DNA from: Nitrososphaerota archaeon
GTDB taxonomy: Archaea; Thermoproteota; Nitrososphaeria; Nitrososphaerales; CADDZS01
Direction: 5' to 3'
Length of the DNA: 33,322 bases
Assembly (NCBI GenBank): GCA_013288145.1
Contig: JABDCJ010000029.1
Location: 1-33,322, forward strand
The stretch's first letter is position 1. Each line of letters opens with the position of its first letter. Shown here piece by piece: positions 1 through 8,552 of the stretch. The notes beneath the pieces were generated by a model, which was given only the letters and a program-made list of their open reading frames with translations, had not been told where the DNA came from and searched no databases. The translations under genes and the position numbers were made by a program.

Positions 1-33
1 AAGATAAATAACTGGAGATTGATCTCAAATTTA

Positions 34-1983
34 ATGAAAAATAGTGTAAGCGCTGTTTCGCGAGTTATCGCTGCAGTTGTAATTATTGTTATCATTATTA
101 TAGCCGGTGTGGGAATTTATGCAGGCACGAGGTCAGGTAGCTCATCTTCCTCGAGTAGTAGTACTCAAACTTCTAGCTCAACAAGCTCTTCGTCAACGAG
201 CACTTCCTCCACTAGTCCATCCCAGAGTTCGTCATCAGCGACATCGACTATTTCTTCCTCATCCTCATCCTCCTCTAGCTCCTCGACTTTGATCAGTACT
301 TCAAACTCCTCGACAACCTCTGGATCAAACAGTCAGCTTGTAATTGATGAAGCATCACCTGCGGGAACCAACGACCCAGGGACTGCATTCGATAACAACG
401 CTTTGGAGATTGGTCAAAACACAAATCTTCCTTTGGTTTTTTGCGCTGATGCTGCGTGCAGCACTCTGACATCCGTCCTTGCAACTTCTTGGTCAGAAAG
501 TTCCAACGGAATGAATTACACTTTCATCCTGAGATCCAACGCGCACTACAGCAACGGAGACCCGTTCAATGCGTATGTTGTATGGTATAACGTTTATCGT
601 GACATGATCATGAACCAGGGTTCTATTTCATTCATTTTTTCGCTCACCTTCAATACTACCAATGGTGTTACCGCTGGCGATCTGAATGGTTTCAATAACG
701 CTCAGAATGTTCCCGCAAATAGTACGCTTCTGAAGCTAACTCAAAATCCTAACAACATAGTCACCGTCGATAATTCTACGGCGGTCACTTTCCATCTTAC
801 AAATCCGTTCGTGGCGTTCACAAAAGTCATTGACACTGATCCCTGGGTCTTTGTGGATCCCTACGTCGTTTCCAGTCACAGCGGAGTTACCGCTGGGAAA
901 CCGAATACCTGGATGGCGGTGAATGGAACTATGGTGGGAGACGGACCGTACATCACTCAGACTTTTCTTCCGAACCAGTACACAATACTGGTTGCAAATC
1001 CCAACTACTGGGCACAAAACATTACAGGAAACTTGATTCTCCAGGCAGCTCACATTCGCACGATTACAATCAACTACAAGACGGATGAACTCACGCGCTC
1101 TCTAGATCTAAGTTCCAACAAAGCCCAAGCATCGATAATATCATTCAATGATATCCCCAACGTCCTAAAGACCACGAGTAACGTGGCCGTGCCAAATACA
1201 GGAATATCAAACTCGATTGAAGCTTTCGTCCTCGACACCGAGAAAGCGCCGCTCAATAACACTCTCGTCAGACAGGCAGTAAACTACGCGATTAACGTCT
1301 CTGAGATTGATAACTCCGTATACAACGGTTACGCCGTGCCTTTTGTTGGTCCTAATGCTAAGGGCTTCTTTGGATATAACAATTCGATTTCCCCCACTCC
1401 ATTCAACGTTAGCTACGCCAAGGCTCTTCTGGTGAAAGCAGGATATCCGAATGGACAGGGTTTGCCCCCAATTAGTCTAATCTATCCTTCGGGACCTTAT
1501 CTCACTCTGGTGGTGCAAATCATGCAACAGGAGCTGAGTGCGGTTGGGATCAACCTCCAGCCGCAGCAAGTAAGCAGTTCGACTTGGAACGCATTCTTCG
1601 GCGTTCCTGGAACTAATGCATCGACCCCTGATATCTTCTACTCCGGCTTCACTGGCTACTCTGACTTTTCCGAATATACTTGGCTAACCAGTCCCACATT
1701 TGGATTATTGTTCTACTACAACAATGCAACGGTCAACAAATTGATAGCGCAGAGCAATGTCGAATTAAACGCAACAGCTAGGGCTCACGAAATATCTTTG
1801 ATCACTCAATACACCCAGCAACAAGCAGCTGCGATCTGGTTAGCTCAGGCTACGGATTTCTTCGATACAGGAGTAGGATTCGGACCCATCGTGTGGAACA
1901 ACTGCGTCACTGGCTTGTGGTATAACGGCGGCTTCAACGGTGTCGATTTCAACTCGCTGAGCTACAGCTGCTCCCCAACCTAA
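34..1983 (+). CDS. ABC transporter substrate-binding protein, family 5 (oligopeptide/nickel type), surface-tethered
   Basis: This is a 649-residue extracellular solute-binding protein of the SBP_bac_5 (DppA/OppA-like) family. It should capture a peptide-like or other small organic solute outside the cell and deliver it to an ABC permease, none of which lies in the window. The N-terminus is short and basic, then has a run of Val/Ile at about residues 11-30. A Ser/Thr-rich tether of about 70 residues follows before the folded domain starts near residue 100. The family signature near 'NNTLVRQAVNYAINVSEI' is clear. There is no lipobox Cys, so anchoring is by the N-terminal segment. A TTG at 19 is in frame, but the ATG at 34 gives the usual basic N-terminus; a GGAG at 14-17 sits 16 nt before it, which is far for a ribosome site. 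The substrate cannot be told. Confidence 0.88.
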   Translation: MKNSVSAVSRVIAAVVIIVIIIIAGVGIYAGTRSGSSSSSSSSTQTSSSTSSSSTSTSSTSPSQSSSSATSTISSSSSSSSSSSTLISTSNSSTTSGSNSQLVIDEASPAGTNDPGTAFDNNALEIGQNTNLPLVFCADAACSTLTSVLATSWSESSNGMNYTFILRSNAHYSNGDPFNAYVVWYNVYRDMIMNQGSISFIFSLTFNTTNGVTAGDLNGFNNAQNVPANSTLLKLTQNPNNIVTVDNSTAVTFHLTNPFVAFTKVIDTDPWVFVDPYVVSSHSGVTAGKPNTWMAVNGTMVGDGPYITQTFLPNQYTILVANPNYWAQNITGNLILQAAHIRTITINYKTDELTRSLDLSSNKAQASIISFNDIPNVLKTTSNVAVPNTGISNSIEAFVLDTEKAPLNNTLVRQAVNYAINVSEIDNSVYNGYAVPFVGPNAKGFFGYNNSISPTPFNVSYAKALLVKAGYPNGQGLPPISLIYPSGPYLTLVVQIMQQELSAVGINLQPQQVSSSTWNAFFGVPGTNASTPDIFYSGFTGYSDFSEYTWLTSPTFGLLFYYNNATVNKLIAQSNVELNATARAHEISLITQYTQQQAAAIWLAQATDFFDTGVGFGPIVWNNCVTGLWYNGGFNGVDFNSLSYSCSPT

Positions 1984-1995
1984 GTGATAAGACTA

Positions 1996-2018
1996 GAGAC
2001 TATTTTTGATATAGTCTC
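1996..2018. repeat. Perfect 8-bp stem hairpin between the binding protein and the first M14 gene
   Basis: GAGACTAT (1996-2003) and ATAGTCTC (2011-2018) are exact reverse complements around a 7-nt TTTTGAT loop. It lies 12 nt after the stop of the binding-protein gene and 49 nt before the next ATG. It could be a terminator, an RNA-processing site or an operator. No clean T-run follows it, so its role is open. Confidence 0.5.
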
Positions 2019-2067
2019 CAAGTCGCTGTGGTATCCGGTTAGCAAATGAACCCTTGGAGAAATTGAT

Positions 2068-3060
2068 ATGAAGAATAAGGTTGTCGTAAATGGTCTGGGT
2101 GCAGATTCAGGTGAGAAAAAGTCAGGCTGGATTCATGTAGGTGATCGACCTTCGTCCGCAGAGTATTCTTTGCCGCTAACCATCATAAATGGCAGTAAAG
2201 ACGGTCCGATTCTGGCCATAACGGCCGGGCAAAATGGAACTGAATACGTGGGTATTGCTTCGGCACTTGAAATTATTCGAAGAGTGAAGACAAGTGAACT
2301 GTCGGGCGCGATTATTGTTGTCCCAGTCGTAAATGTACTTGGTTTCGAGCTGAGGGAGAGGTATAGTTTTCCGTTGGATGACGACTTTAACGGAAAACAA
2401 AACATGTGGGCGCTATGGCCGGGGAGATCTGACGCATCTCTTCTTCACAAGAACATGCGCGCAGTGTTCGATCAAGTAATCCGCAAGGCGAATTATTATT
2501 TCGATATGCATGGGGGAGATATTCACGAGTATCTCATCCCGTGCACGATGATTACTCTAGTGGGTAATCCAGAGGTTGATTCTTCGAGCAGACAGCTCGC
2601 CGAAGCTGTGGGGTACGAGTATATCATAGAATCTCCTAGCGCGGCTTCTGACAAAGGTACCACCAAGACGGAAGCTTCTCTCCAAGGAATACCGACTGTA
2701 GTCATAGAGACGGGAGATCAAGGGATAATCAGAGAAGAGCTAGTCGAAAAAGCTGTATCCGGAATAATGAACGCAATGAGATTTTTGAAGATGATCGAAG
2801 GCGTGCCTATAATGAAAAGGAAATTCAAACAAATATACAAAATGGTGCCTGTAAGGGCAAATATTGGTGGATTATTTGTGCAGAAAATTCCAGCGGGAGC
2901 TATGGTGAGCAAGGGGGACAAGATTGGCGAGGTTCTCTCTCTTGATGGAAGTAAGGTGCAAGACGTAATAGCCTCCGAGACGGGCTTGATAATCGAATCC
3001 TTTTGCAATCCTGCCGTGTATTCAGGAGATGCACTGTGCGAGATCGCCCTAATAAAATAA
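2068..3060 (+). CDS. M14 succinylglutamate desuccinylase/aspartoacylase-like protein, zinc His replaced by Asn
   Basis: A 330-residue member of the AstE/AspA-like branch of the M14 zinc carboxypeptidase fold, with the usual C-terminal beta-rich 'GGLFVQKIPAGAMVSKGDK' extension. Active relatives use His and Glu of 'HGxE', a second His and a catalytic Glu to hydrolyse N-acyl amino acids. Here the first motif reads 'GQNGTE', so His is Asn56, with Glu59 kept. His148 ('DMHGGD') and Glu214 ('VIETGD') are present. The usual 'NLNRIWPG' substrate-binding motif reads 'NMWALWPG' (residues 112-119), which loses the Arg. It is closest to the neighbour at 6138-7127, which has the intact residues. A GGAG ribosome site lies 8 nt before the ATG. 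It is probably impaired as an enzyme, or acts as a binding or regulatory homologue (inference). Confidence 0.85.
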   Translation: MKNKVVVNGLGADSGEKKSGWIHVGDRPSSAEYSLPLTIINGSKDGPILAITAGQNGTEYVGIASALEIIRRVKTSELSGAIIVVPVVNVLGFELRERYSFPLDDDFNGKQNMWALWPGRSDASLLHKNMRAVFDQVIRKANYYFDMHGGDIHEYLIPCTMITLVGNPEVDSSSRQLAEAVGYEYIIESPSAASDKGTTKTEASLQGIPTVVIETGDQGIIREELVEKAVSGIMNAMRFLKMIEGVPIMKRKFKQIYKMVPVRANIGGLFVQKIPAGAMVSKGDKIGEVLSLDGSKVQDVIASETGLIIESFCNPAVYSGDALCEIALIK

Positions 3061-3078
3061 CTCTGAAACGAAGTTCAT

Positions 3079-4062
3079 TTATCGATATGTTCCTATTTCA
3101 AACACAATGTCTCCCGAGTAGATCACCGGATTAGTGCGTTGTTCGACTAGAACGCCTTCAAGCTTCTTCGGAACGTCGAAAGTCTCCTTTACTTCACCAT
3201 TCAAATCCAAAAGATATCCTAAATTATCATCTTCTTTAATCAAGTCACCAGCATGTTTGGTAGTTCTCAACAATCCTCCAAAGTGAGCTCGGACGGGTTT
3301 GAGCTCAGTTATGACAAATTGACTTTTTACTTGCTCTGCCCGTTCCCTATGTTCAAGCATATTGATCTCTGACATGATGTTATGAATTGCATCGTAGCAA
3401 TCGTTGAAATTTGATGCGGTAAGTAAACCCGAACTTGAGGTCTCAATTCCTATGGATGGGATCCCTTTGAAGGTTGCCTCGACATTTAGCCTACCTCTTT
3501 TCGTATAATCGCACAAGCCTTCAATTATCCAATTCATGCCAGTAGAATGTGCAAGCTTGATACTCTCGCCGTCCGTTTCGGCTAATTTGGATTTCGCGTT
3601 TCGAGATGCTACGAGCGTGTAAAGAGCACAAGGAATAATTTCTTCAAAAATGTCTCCCCCATGAATATCAACCAGAAAGTCGGATGATTCAACTAAGAAA
3701 TCAAACAGAGATTTTGCGAGTTTTCTTGGCGTCGATTTTTGAAAGTCGCCAGGAAATATTCTGTTCAGGTTAGGTTCTCCTTCGAAATCGTCATTTAAAG
3801 GGACTCGGTAACGTTCGCGATTGTCAAACCCGGCGGGATTCGCGCAAGGAATTAGATTCAGCTCTCCTCTAAGGGTGCTCGCATCAATACATTTGTATAA
3901 TTCCAGACAGGCTTGAGTACCGGTATATTGAGTGCCGTTCGTGGCTGCAACAATGCTGAGTCTGGGCCCTTTATTGTCTCCAATGACGCGCAAGATCGGA
4001 ATATTTGCCAATGTTGAGGAGGGACTCGAGTAGCTCTTTAGCAAGATAGTTGATCTTGGCAT
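3079..4062 (-). CDS. M14 AstE/AspA-like protein lacking both residues of the first zinc motif
   Basis: A 327-residue M14 AstE/AspA-like protein, second gene of a minus-strand pair behind 4084-5082. The first zinc motif reads 'ATNGTQ' where active relatives have 'xxHGxE', so both ligands are changed (Asn42 and Gln45). The later residues are intact: 'NLNRIFPG' near residues 98-105, 'DIHGGD' with His134, and Glu207 in 'IGIETS'. I infer a pseudoenzyme or a binding protein; a non-zinc activity cannot be excluded. The ATG at 4062 is preferred over the in-frame ATG at 4071, because GGAAGG lies 9 nt before 4062 but directly abuts 4071. The stop of the upstream gene is about 20 nt away, so co-transcription is likely. 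Confidence 0.83.
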   Translation of the reverse strand: MPRSTILLKSYSSPSSTLANIPILRVIGDNKGPRLSIVAATNGTQYTGTQACLELYKCIDASTLRGELNLIPCANPAGFDNRERYRVPLNDDFEGEPNLNRIFPGDFQKSTPRKLAKSLFDFLVESSDFLVDIHGGDIFEEIIPCALYTLVASRNAKSKLAETDGESIKLAHSTGMNWIIEGLCDYTKRGRLNVEATFKGIPSIGIETSSSGLLTASNFNDCYDAIHNIMSEINMLEHRERAEQVKSQFVITELKPVRAHFGGLLRTTKHAGDLIKEDDNLGYLLDLNGEVKETFDVPKKLEGVLVEQRTNPVIYSGDIVFEIGTYR

Positions 4063-4083
4063 GCCACCCATCCTTCCTTTACA

Positions 4084-5082
4084 CTAACTTTCCTCATTCC
4101 CTAATAGCGCAACGTACTCGCCGGTTGCAATCGCTTGATTCTCCGTTTGCGGATAAGCAAGCAAGTACGAGTCATTCGGAGCCGTAATGGTTTCTTTCTC
4201 GTCACCGAAGGGATCCAAGATTCTTGCTACCTTGTCTCCCCTCTTTAGGGCATCCCCCAGCTCAGCGATTGGATGCAGAATCCCGCCCGAGCTTGAGAAA
4301 ATCATTGACTGAATCAAACGAGTTTGCAATACTTTGCCCGACTGAGCTTCGAGATTTCCATTTATCATTCCGAATCTTTTGAGAATATTGAGAACACCCT
4401 TCACGCCGGCTTCGACTGTCGTACGGGTGATACGCCTCCAGTCGCTTAGCTCCAGCAGAAGAGAAGGGATTCCGGCCGAGACCGCGCAAGCTTGCAAGCC
4501 AGGTTGGAGGACAGATTCATCAACATTCTTGGGTTTGGATACGCTGATGGTTAGCCCAAAAGCTTCTGCCATCTCAAAACATTCTTTATTCACAAAATCT
4601 GTGCCAATTGGACGGACGATTGAATATCCATCGCCCATGGCCTGAGGGATGCAGTGCAGATCTATGAGATAATCACACTTGGATGCCACTTGCCATAACA
4701 TGCTTGCAATTCTGACCGTCGTACTCCCATTTGGATCTCCCGGGAAACATCGATTTAGATCTTGGTAATCATATCTGATGGTATGGTAGCTGGAGGAATA
4801 GAATGCCAGTGGGTTGCCTATTGGTATCGCAACGATTCTGCCGTTAAGTACATTCGGATCCACAATTTCCCTGCAAATTTGTCTTATAATTTCTATCCCA
4901 GTGATTTCTTGTCCGTGCAGTGTTGAAATAAGGAAGAGAGTCTTTCCCGGATTCTTTCCATTCACGGAGATTATCGGTATTCCTACCTTGGTTCCGTCTG
5001 ATAGCTCGATTCCCTTGAGGTAACCGAATTCAACGGTCCCGGGAGAGCTTTTGAAGTTCTCTGCACTTAGATCCGGAGTCAT
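4084..5082 (-). CDS. M14 succinylglutamate desuccinylase/aspartoacylase-like deacylase, active site intact
   Basis: A 332-residue M14 AstE/AspA-type metallohydrolase, predicted to remove an acyl group from an N-acylated amino acid or similar amide in the cytoplasm. Zinc ligands His56 and Glu59 ('LHGQE') and His143 ('DLHCIP') are present, as are the substrate-binding 'DLNRCFPG' near 108-115 and the catalytic Glu211 ('LLLELSD'). The C-terminal part is a lipoyl-like beta domain ('GGILHPIAELGDALKRGDK'). The frame stays open upstream to 5148, but the ATG at 5082 fits the family start better and has GAGAG about 10 nt before it. It diverges from the DUF1028 gene and leads the pair with 3079-4062. 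The substrate is not predictable from sequence. Confidence 0.86.
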   Translation of the reverse strand: MTPDLSAENFKSSPGTVEFGYLKGIELSDGTKVGIPIISVNGKNPGKTLFLISTLHGQEITGIEIIRQICREIVDPNVLNGRIVAIPIGNPLAFYSSSYHTIRYDYQDLNRCFPGDPNGSTTVRIASMLWQVASKCDYLIDLHCIPQAMGDGYSIVRPIGTDFVNKECFEMAEAFGLTISVSKPKNVDESVLQPGLQACAVSAGIPSLLLELSDWRRITRTTVEAGVKGVLNILKRFGMINGNLEAQSGKVLQTRLIQSMIFSSSGGILHPIAELGDALKRGDKVARILDPFGDEKETITAPNDSYLLAYPQTENQAIATGEYVALLGNEES

Positions 5083-5171
5083 GACAGGAAATCTCTCAGT
5101 GAAATGCCCAACTGAATTTAACGATTTGTAGAAAGTTCCCTCGCACAAGTTCTATAACTAACTCCCAAAAT

Positions 5172-6098
5172 GTGAGTGGCTTAACGGTTTCCGATTTGAC
5201 CTTTTCAATAGTGGCAAGAGATCGAAAAACAGGACAACTTGGTGTAGCAGTTCAGTCTCACTGGTTTGCAGTGGGAGCGGCAGTACCTTGGGTAAGGGCA
5301 GGAGTTGGCGCGGTCGCAACCCAATCCTTTACCGATATTGTCATCGGCTCGCTTGGGCTGAAAATGATGGCTGCGGGTAAAGATGCAAAACAAACTTTAG
5401 ATTCTCTCCTTCAAAGCGATCGCAATTCCGAAGATCGACAGGTAGCGATAGTGGATTCCAGAGGATCGGTTGCAGTCCATACCGGTCGAAAGTGCTTTCC
5501 CAATGCTGGACACTTCAAGGGAGATCAGTTCTCCTGCCAGGGGAATCTGATGAAAAACTCAAGGGTCTGGGAAGCAATGGCAGAATCATATCTTGCGAAC
5601 AAACAACTTGAATTTCCAGAGAGATTGATCGCAGCTCTTGAAGGAGGTCAGGAAGTGGGAGGCGATATTAGGGGAAAACAATCCGCGTGCCTCTTGGTTG
5701 TCTCGGAAAAACCCTTGACGAACGAGTTTCAAGGAAAACTCGTTGATCTGCGGGTTGACGATCATCCAGATCCCATACGCGAGCTTAGACGACTCATGCG
5801 TCTACGTCGCGGATATGACTTGGCAACATCAGGCGACATACTGTTGATAGAAGGTAAATCCGAAGATGCCATGAAGGCATACGCGAAATCTGTGGAATAC
5901 GTACCAGAAGAGGACGAGTTGAAGTATTGGCAGGCAGTGACATTAATCCAGATAGGAAGGGTCAGCGAAGGGAAGGTCCTTCTAAAACGAGTCTTCAAAA
6001 AGAATCGAAACTGGCTGGCACTGACCCGAATGCTCGCAGACAAAGGACTATTCCCAAATGATCCAAAAATTCTGAAAGATATTCTCTCCAGTTCTTAA
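5172..6098 (+). CDS. DUF1028 family protein (Ntn-hydrolase-like) with C-terminal TPR-like region
   Basis: A 308-residue DUF1028 protein. The N-terminal signature 'TFSIVARDRKTGQLGVAVQS' and the following 'AVGAAVPWVRAGVGAVATQS' are characteristic. The family has an Ntn-hydrolase-type fold of unproven reaction. From about residue 195 a charged helical region with TPR-like character follows ('DILLIEGKSEDAMKAYAKSV'), as in other long DUF1028 proteins. The start is uncertain: GTG at 5172 is given, while TTG at 5196 would give the canonical N-terminus directly. It sits between M14 deacylase genes, 39 nt before the next one, so a linked role in amide or peptide breakdown is likely (inference). Confidence 0.88.
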   Translation: MSGLTVSDLTFSIVARDRKTGQLGVAVQSHWFAVGAAVPWVRAGVGAVATQSFTDIVIGSLGLKMMAAGKDAKQTLDSLLQSDRNSEDRQVAIVDSRGSVAVHTGRKCFPNAGHFKGDQFSCQGNLMKNSRVWEAMAESYLANKQLEFPERLIAALEGGQEVGGDIRGKQSACLLVVSEKPLTNEFQGKLVDLRVDDHPDPIRELRRLMRLRRGYDLATSGDILLIEGKSEDAMKAYAKSVEYVPEEDELKYWQAVTLIQIGRVSEGKVLLKRVFKKNRNWLALTRMLADKGLFPNDPKILKDILSSS

Positions 6099-6137
6099 AA
6101 GAATCCTCAAATACCGACACAACTCTCGAATGAAATC

Positions 6138-7127
6138 ATGAAAAATGAAATTTCGATTGGAACCATCAGGGCTCGCTCAGGTGAAAAAATATCCGGCAGT
6201 CTCCCTGTTGGAGACAAGCCTGCCTCCTCCTACTCTTTACCTTTAACTGTGATCAACGGAGCATCGGATGGTCCGATCCTTACAATCATATCTGGGCAGC
6301 ACGGCACAGAATATGTGGGAATCGCGTCAGCAACGGAATTAATCAGGAAAATAAATCCAGCAGAACTCTCTGGAGCCCTACTTATTGTGCCAGTGGTAAA
6401 TGTTGCAGGCTTTGAACAGAGAACGAGACTTGCTTTTCCCATAGAAGATGATTTCAGTGGAACCAGGAATCTGAATAGAATTTGGCCCGGGGATCCGAAT
6501 GGATCGCTTGCCCACGTTTCACTATACGCTCTGTTCAACGAGGTCGTAAAAAAGGGAAGATATCTTTTGGATCTTCACGGCGGGGACATTTACGAAAATC
6601 TGAATCCGTGCACCATGATAACAAAAATCGGGAAACCCGAGATAGATTCCGCCACGCTAGGTCTCGCAGAGGCGATCGGTTACGACTATGTCATTGAGTC
6701 AACTTCATGGCAGAATGAAAGGGGACGGAGCAAGTCCGAAGCTGTCCTGTCAGGAATTGCTTCTGTAGTCATCGAAGCGGGCGACCAAGGTAAACTAGAC
6801 GAAAAATTGGTTGAGAAAATGGTTTCAGGGGTAATGCGTGCACTGAAGCATCTTAAGATGATAGAGGGATCTGTTGCACTAAAGAAGGACTATCGTGTGG
6901 TCTATGATATGGTGAAGGTCAAGGCGAAAACTGGGGGGCTATTTCACCAAAGTGTGCTAGTCGGGTCTATAGTAAAGAAGGGAGACAAGCTCGGAGAAAT
7001 TGTATCGATTGACGGAAGCAGGGTGGAAAATGTTCTCGCCGTAGAATCTGGACTTTTGATCGAATCTTTTTGCAATCCTGCAGTTAATACGGGAGAGACT
7101 CTTGCCGAAGTCGCCCTACTCAGATAG
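6138..7127 (+). CDS. M14 succinylglutamate desuccinylase/aspartoacylase-like deacylase, active site intact
   Basis: A 329-residue M14 AstE/AspA-like hydrolase, very similar along its whole length to the protein at 2068-3060 but with a complete site. His55 and Glu58 ('GQHGTE') and His147 ('DLHGGD') should bind zinc, 'NLNRIWPG' is intact, and Glu213 ('VVIEAGD') is the likely catalytic base. It probably deacylates an N-acyl amino acid or related amide. It follows the DUF1028 gene by 39 nt and precedes the amidohydrolase by 48 nt, so the three are likely one transcript. There is no strong ribosome site before the ATG. Confidence 0.87.
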   Translation: MKNEISIGTIRARSGEKISGSLPVGDKPASSYSLPLTVINGASDGPILTIISGQHGTEYVGIASATELIRKINPAELSGALLIVPVVNVAGFEQRTRLAFPIEDDFSGTRNLNRIWPGDPNGSLAHVSLYALFNEVVKKGRYLLDLHGGDIYENLNPCTMITKIGKPEIDSATLGLAEAIGYDYVIESTSWQNERGRSKSEAVLSGIASVVIEAGDQGKLDEKLVEKMVSGVMRALKHLKMIEGSVALKKDYRVVYDMVKVKAKTGGLFHQSVLVGSIVKKGDKLGEIVSIDGSRVENVLAVESGLLIESFCNPAVNTGETLAEVALLR

Positions 7128-7175
7128 CCGTCCAGTTGAAAAAAGACACTCTGAATATCACACTGAAGTGAGCGA

Positions 7176-8426
7176 ATGACCAAACTCTTTGATTTTAATG
7201 ACATTCCTGTAGTAGACACCCACGTCCACACGCCACTCAGATGGGAAAGCGAGGATAATTTTCTCGCACTCGGTGAGAGGGACTACCTTAGAGTAACGGA
7301 CCAAATCCTGCCTCTTGACAGAGAGAAGGGATTGCGCGCAAAAGTTCTGGCAGAGGTGAGAGAACAATCTCGCTCCAGACCCGCAGCCACCAGCATACTT
7401 CATTACTATCAAGACAGATACAAGCTTGGTTATTCTGATCGTCCGTCTGTGGATCGGTTTGTAAGAGATTCGATCAAGAAATTAGGACCTGCCGTTTATA
7501 CTCTTGATGTCTTCAAAAACGAAAAAATTAGATGGGTTCTTGCTGACCAGTCCTTCTCTCCGGACGCCTCAAAGAGAGAAACTGACGCATATCCCAGCGC
7601 GATGACGAAGTGGACTTTTCCACTAGCAGGAATAATTCAGCCTACTTGGGCTTTAGAAAGAAAAATGGAAAATCTCGACGAGGCTGTTAGGGCAGTAAAG
7701 AATATGGTAAGACTGACTAGGAAAAATGGCTGCTCTGGGTTCAAATCAATCCAAGGATATTTTAGAGATTTCTATCTTGAAGATGTGGATGAGGGCGATG
7801 CGGAAAGAGCCTACAAGCTCTTGAAGAGGGCGAAACCTTCAACATTCATCACATCCCCAGCAAAAGTTCCGATATACGCAACAAAACCTCTGGCTACCGC
7901 TCTTAGAAGTTATCAGGACTTTGCTCTAAAGCAAGCATTCTCCGAGGCTGGGAAACTTCAGGCTCCTGTCCTGATACACGCAGCAGTTGGAGAGGTGCCT
8001 CAGCTCAAGCCTTGGAACAACGATCCTTCCGGGCTTTATTCCATTTTCGATAATTCGCAAATTCAGAGGAGCAATACTCAATTTGTTATCTTGCACACCG
8101 GATTTCCCGCACACCATGTCGTGACTTCAATAATTACTCAGTATCCGAATGTCTCGGTTGACCTGTCGTGGGTAAGCCATGCGTCGATATTAACCCATTC
8201 CATACTTTTTGAGTACCTCACCATTGCACCCCATCAGAAAGTAATGCATGGAAGCGATGGATCTCATCCGGATGTTATTGCGTTCGCTGCTCGAAGCACA
8301 AGGAAGTCACTTTCTCTCATTGCTCAATGGTTCAAAGAAAACTACGGTTGGTCAGAAACAGAAGTTACGGCATTGGCTGAAGCTGTTCTTTACAAGAATG
8401 CGGAAAGGATTTTTGGAACTGTTTGA
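7176..8426 (+). CDS. Amidohydrolase-superfamily TIM-barrel metal-dependent hydrolase
   Basis: A 416-residue protein of the amidohydrolase family 2 type (PF04909-like). The N-terminal strand carries the metal motif 'VVDTHVHTP' (His16, His18). Later metal or active-site residues are His268 ('VLIHAA'), His307 ('VILHTGFPAHH') and Asp361 ('MHGSDGSHPD'). This resembles the FluG N-terminal or uronate-isomerase-related branch. A hydrolytic or decarboxylating role on a small organic acid or amide is likely; the substrate is unknown. It is the last gene of the plus-strand group starting with DUF1028, and a T-rich tract follows at 8501-8509. Confidence 0.85.
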   Translation: MTKLFDFNDIPVVDTHVHTPLRWESEDNFLALGERDYLRVTDQILPLDREKGLRAKVLAEVREQSRSRPAATSILHYYQDRYKLGYSDRPSVDRFVRDSIKKLGPAVYTLDVFKNEKIRWVLADQSFSPDASKRETDAYPSAMTKWTFPLAGIIQPTWALERKMENLDEAVRAVKNMVRLTRKNGCSGFKSIQGYFRDFYLEDVDEGDAERAYKLLKRAKPSTFITSPAKVPIYATKPLATALRSYQDFALKQAFSEAGKLQAPVLIHAAVGEVPQLKPWNNDPSGLYSIFDNSQIQRSNTQFVILHTGFPAHHVVTSIITQYPNVSVDLSWVSHASILTHSILFEYLTIAPHQKVMHGSDGSHPDVIAFAARSTRKSLSLIAQWFKENYGWSETEVTALAEAVLYKNAERIFGTV

Positions 8427-8500
8427 ACTGTCCGGGCAGAAAACTCTCTTCGCCTTATCAGATAATTGGTAAGCTATACGATCTCACTATGCAAATTGCG

Positions 8501-8509
8501 TTTCTTTTT
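8501..8509 (+). terminator. T-rich tract, candidate archaeal terminator of the amidohydrolase transcript
   Basis: TTTCTTTTT lies 75 nt after the amidohydrolase stop, in the gap between convergent genes. Oligo-T tracts terminate archaeal RNA polymerase without a required hairpin. Position supports the call, but it is untested. Confidence 0.4.
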
Positions 8510-8552
8510 GTCGATACCATGAAATTATTTATGATCACCCAAAGACTCCACT

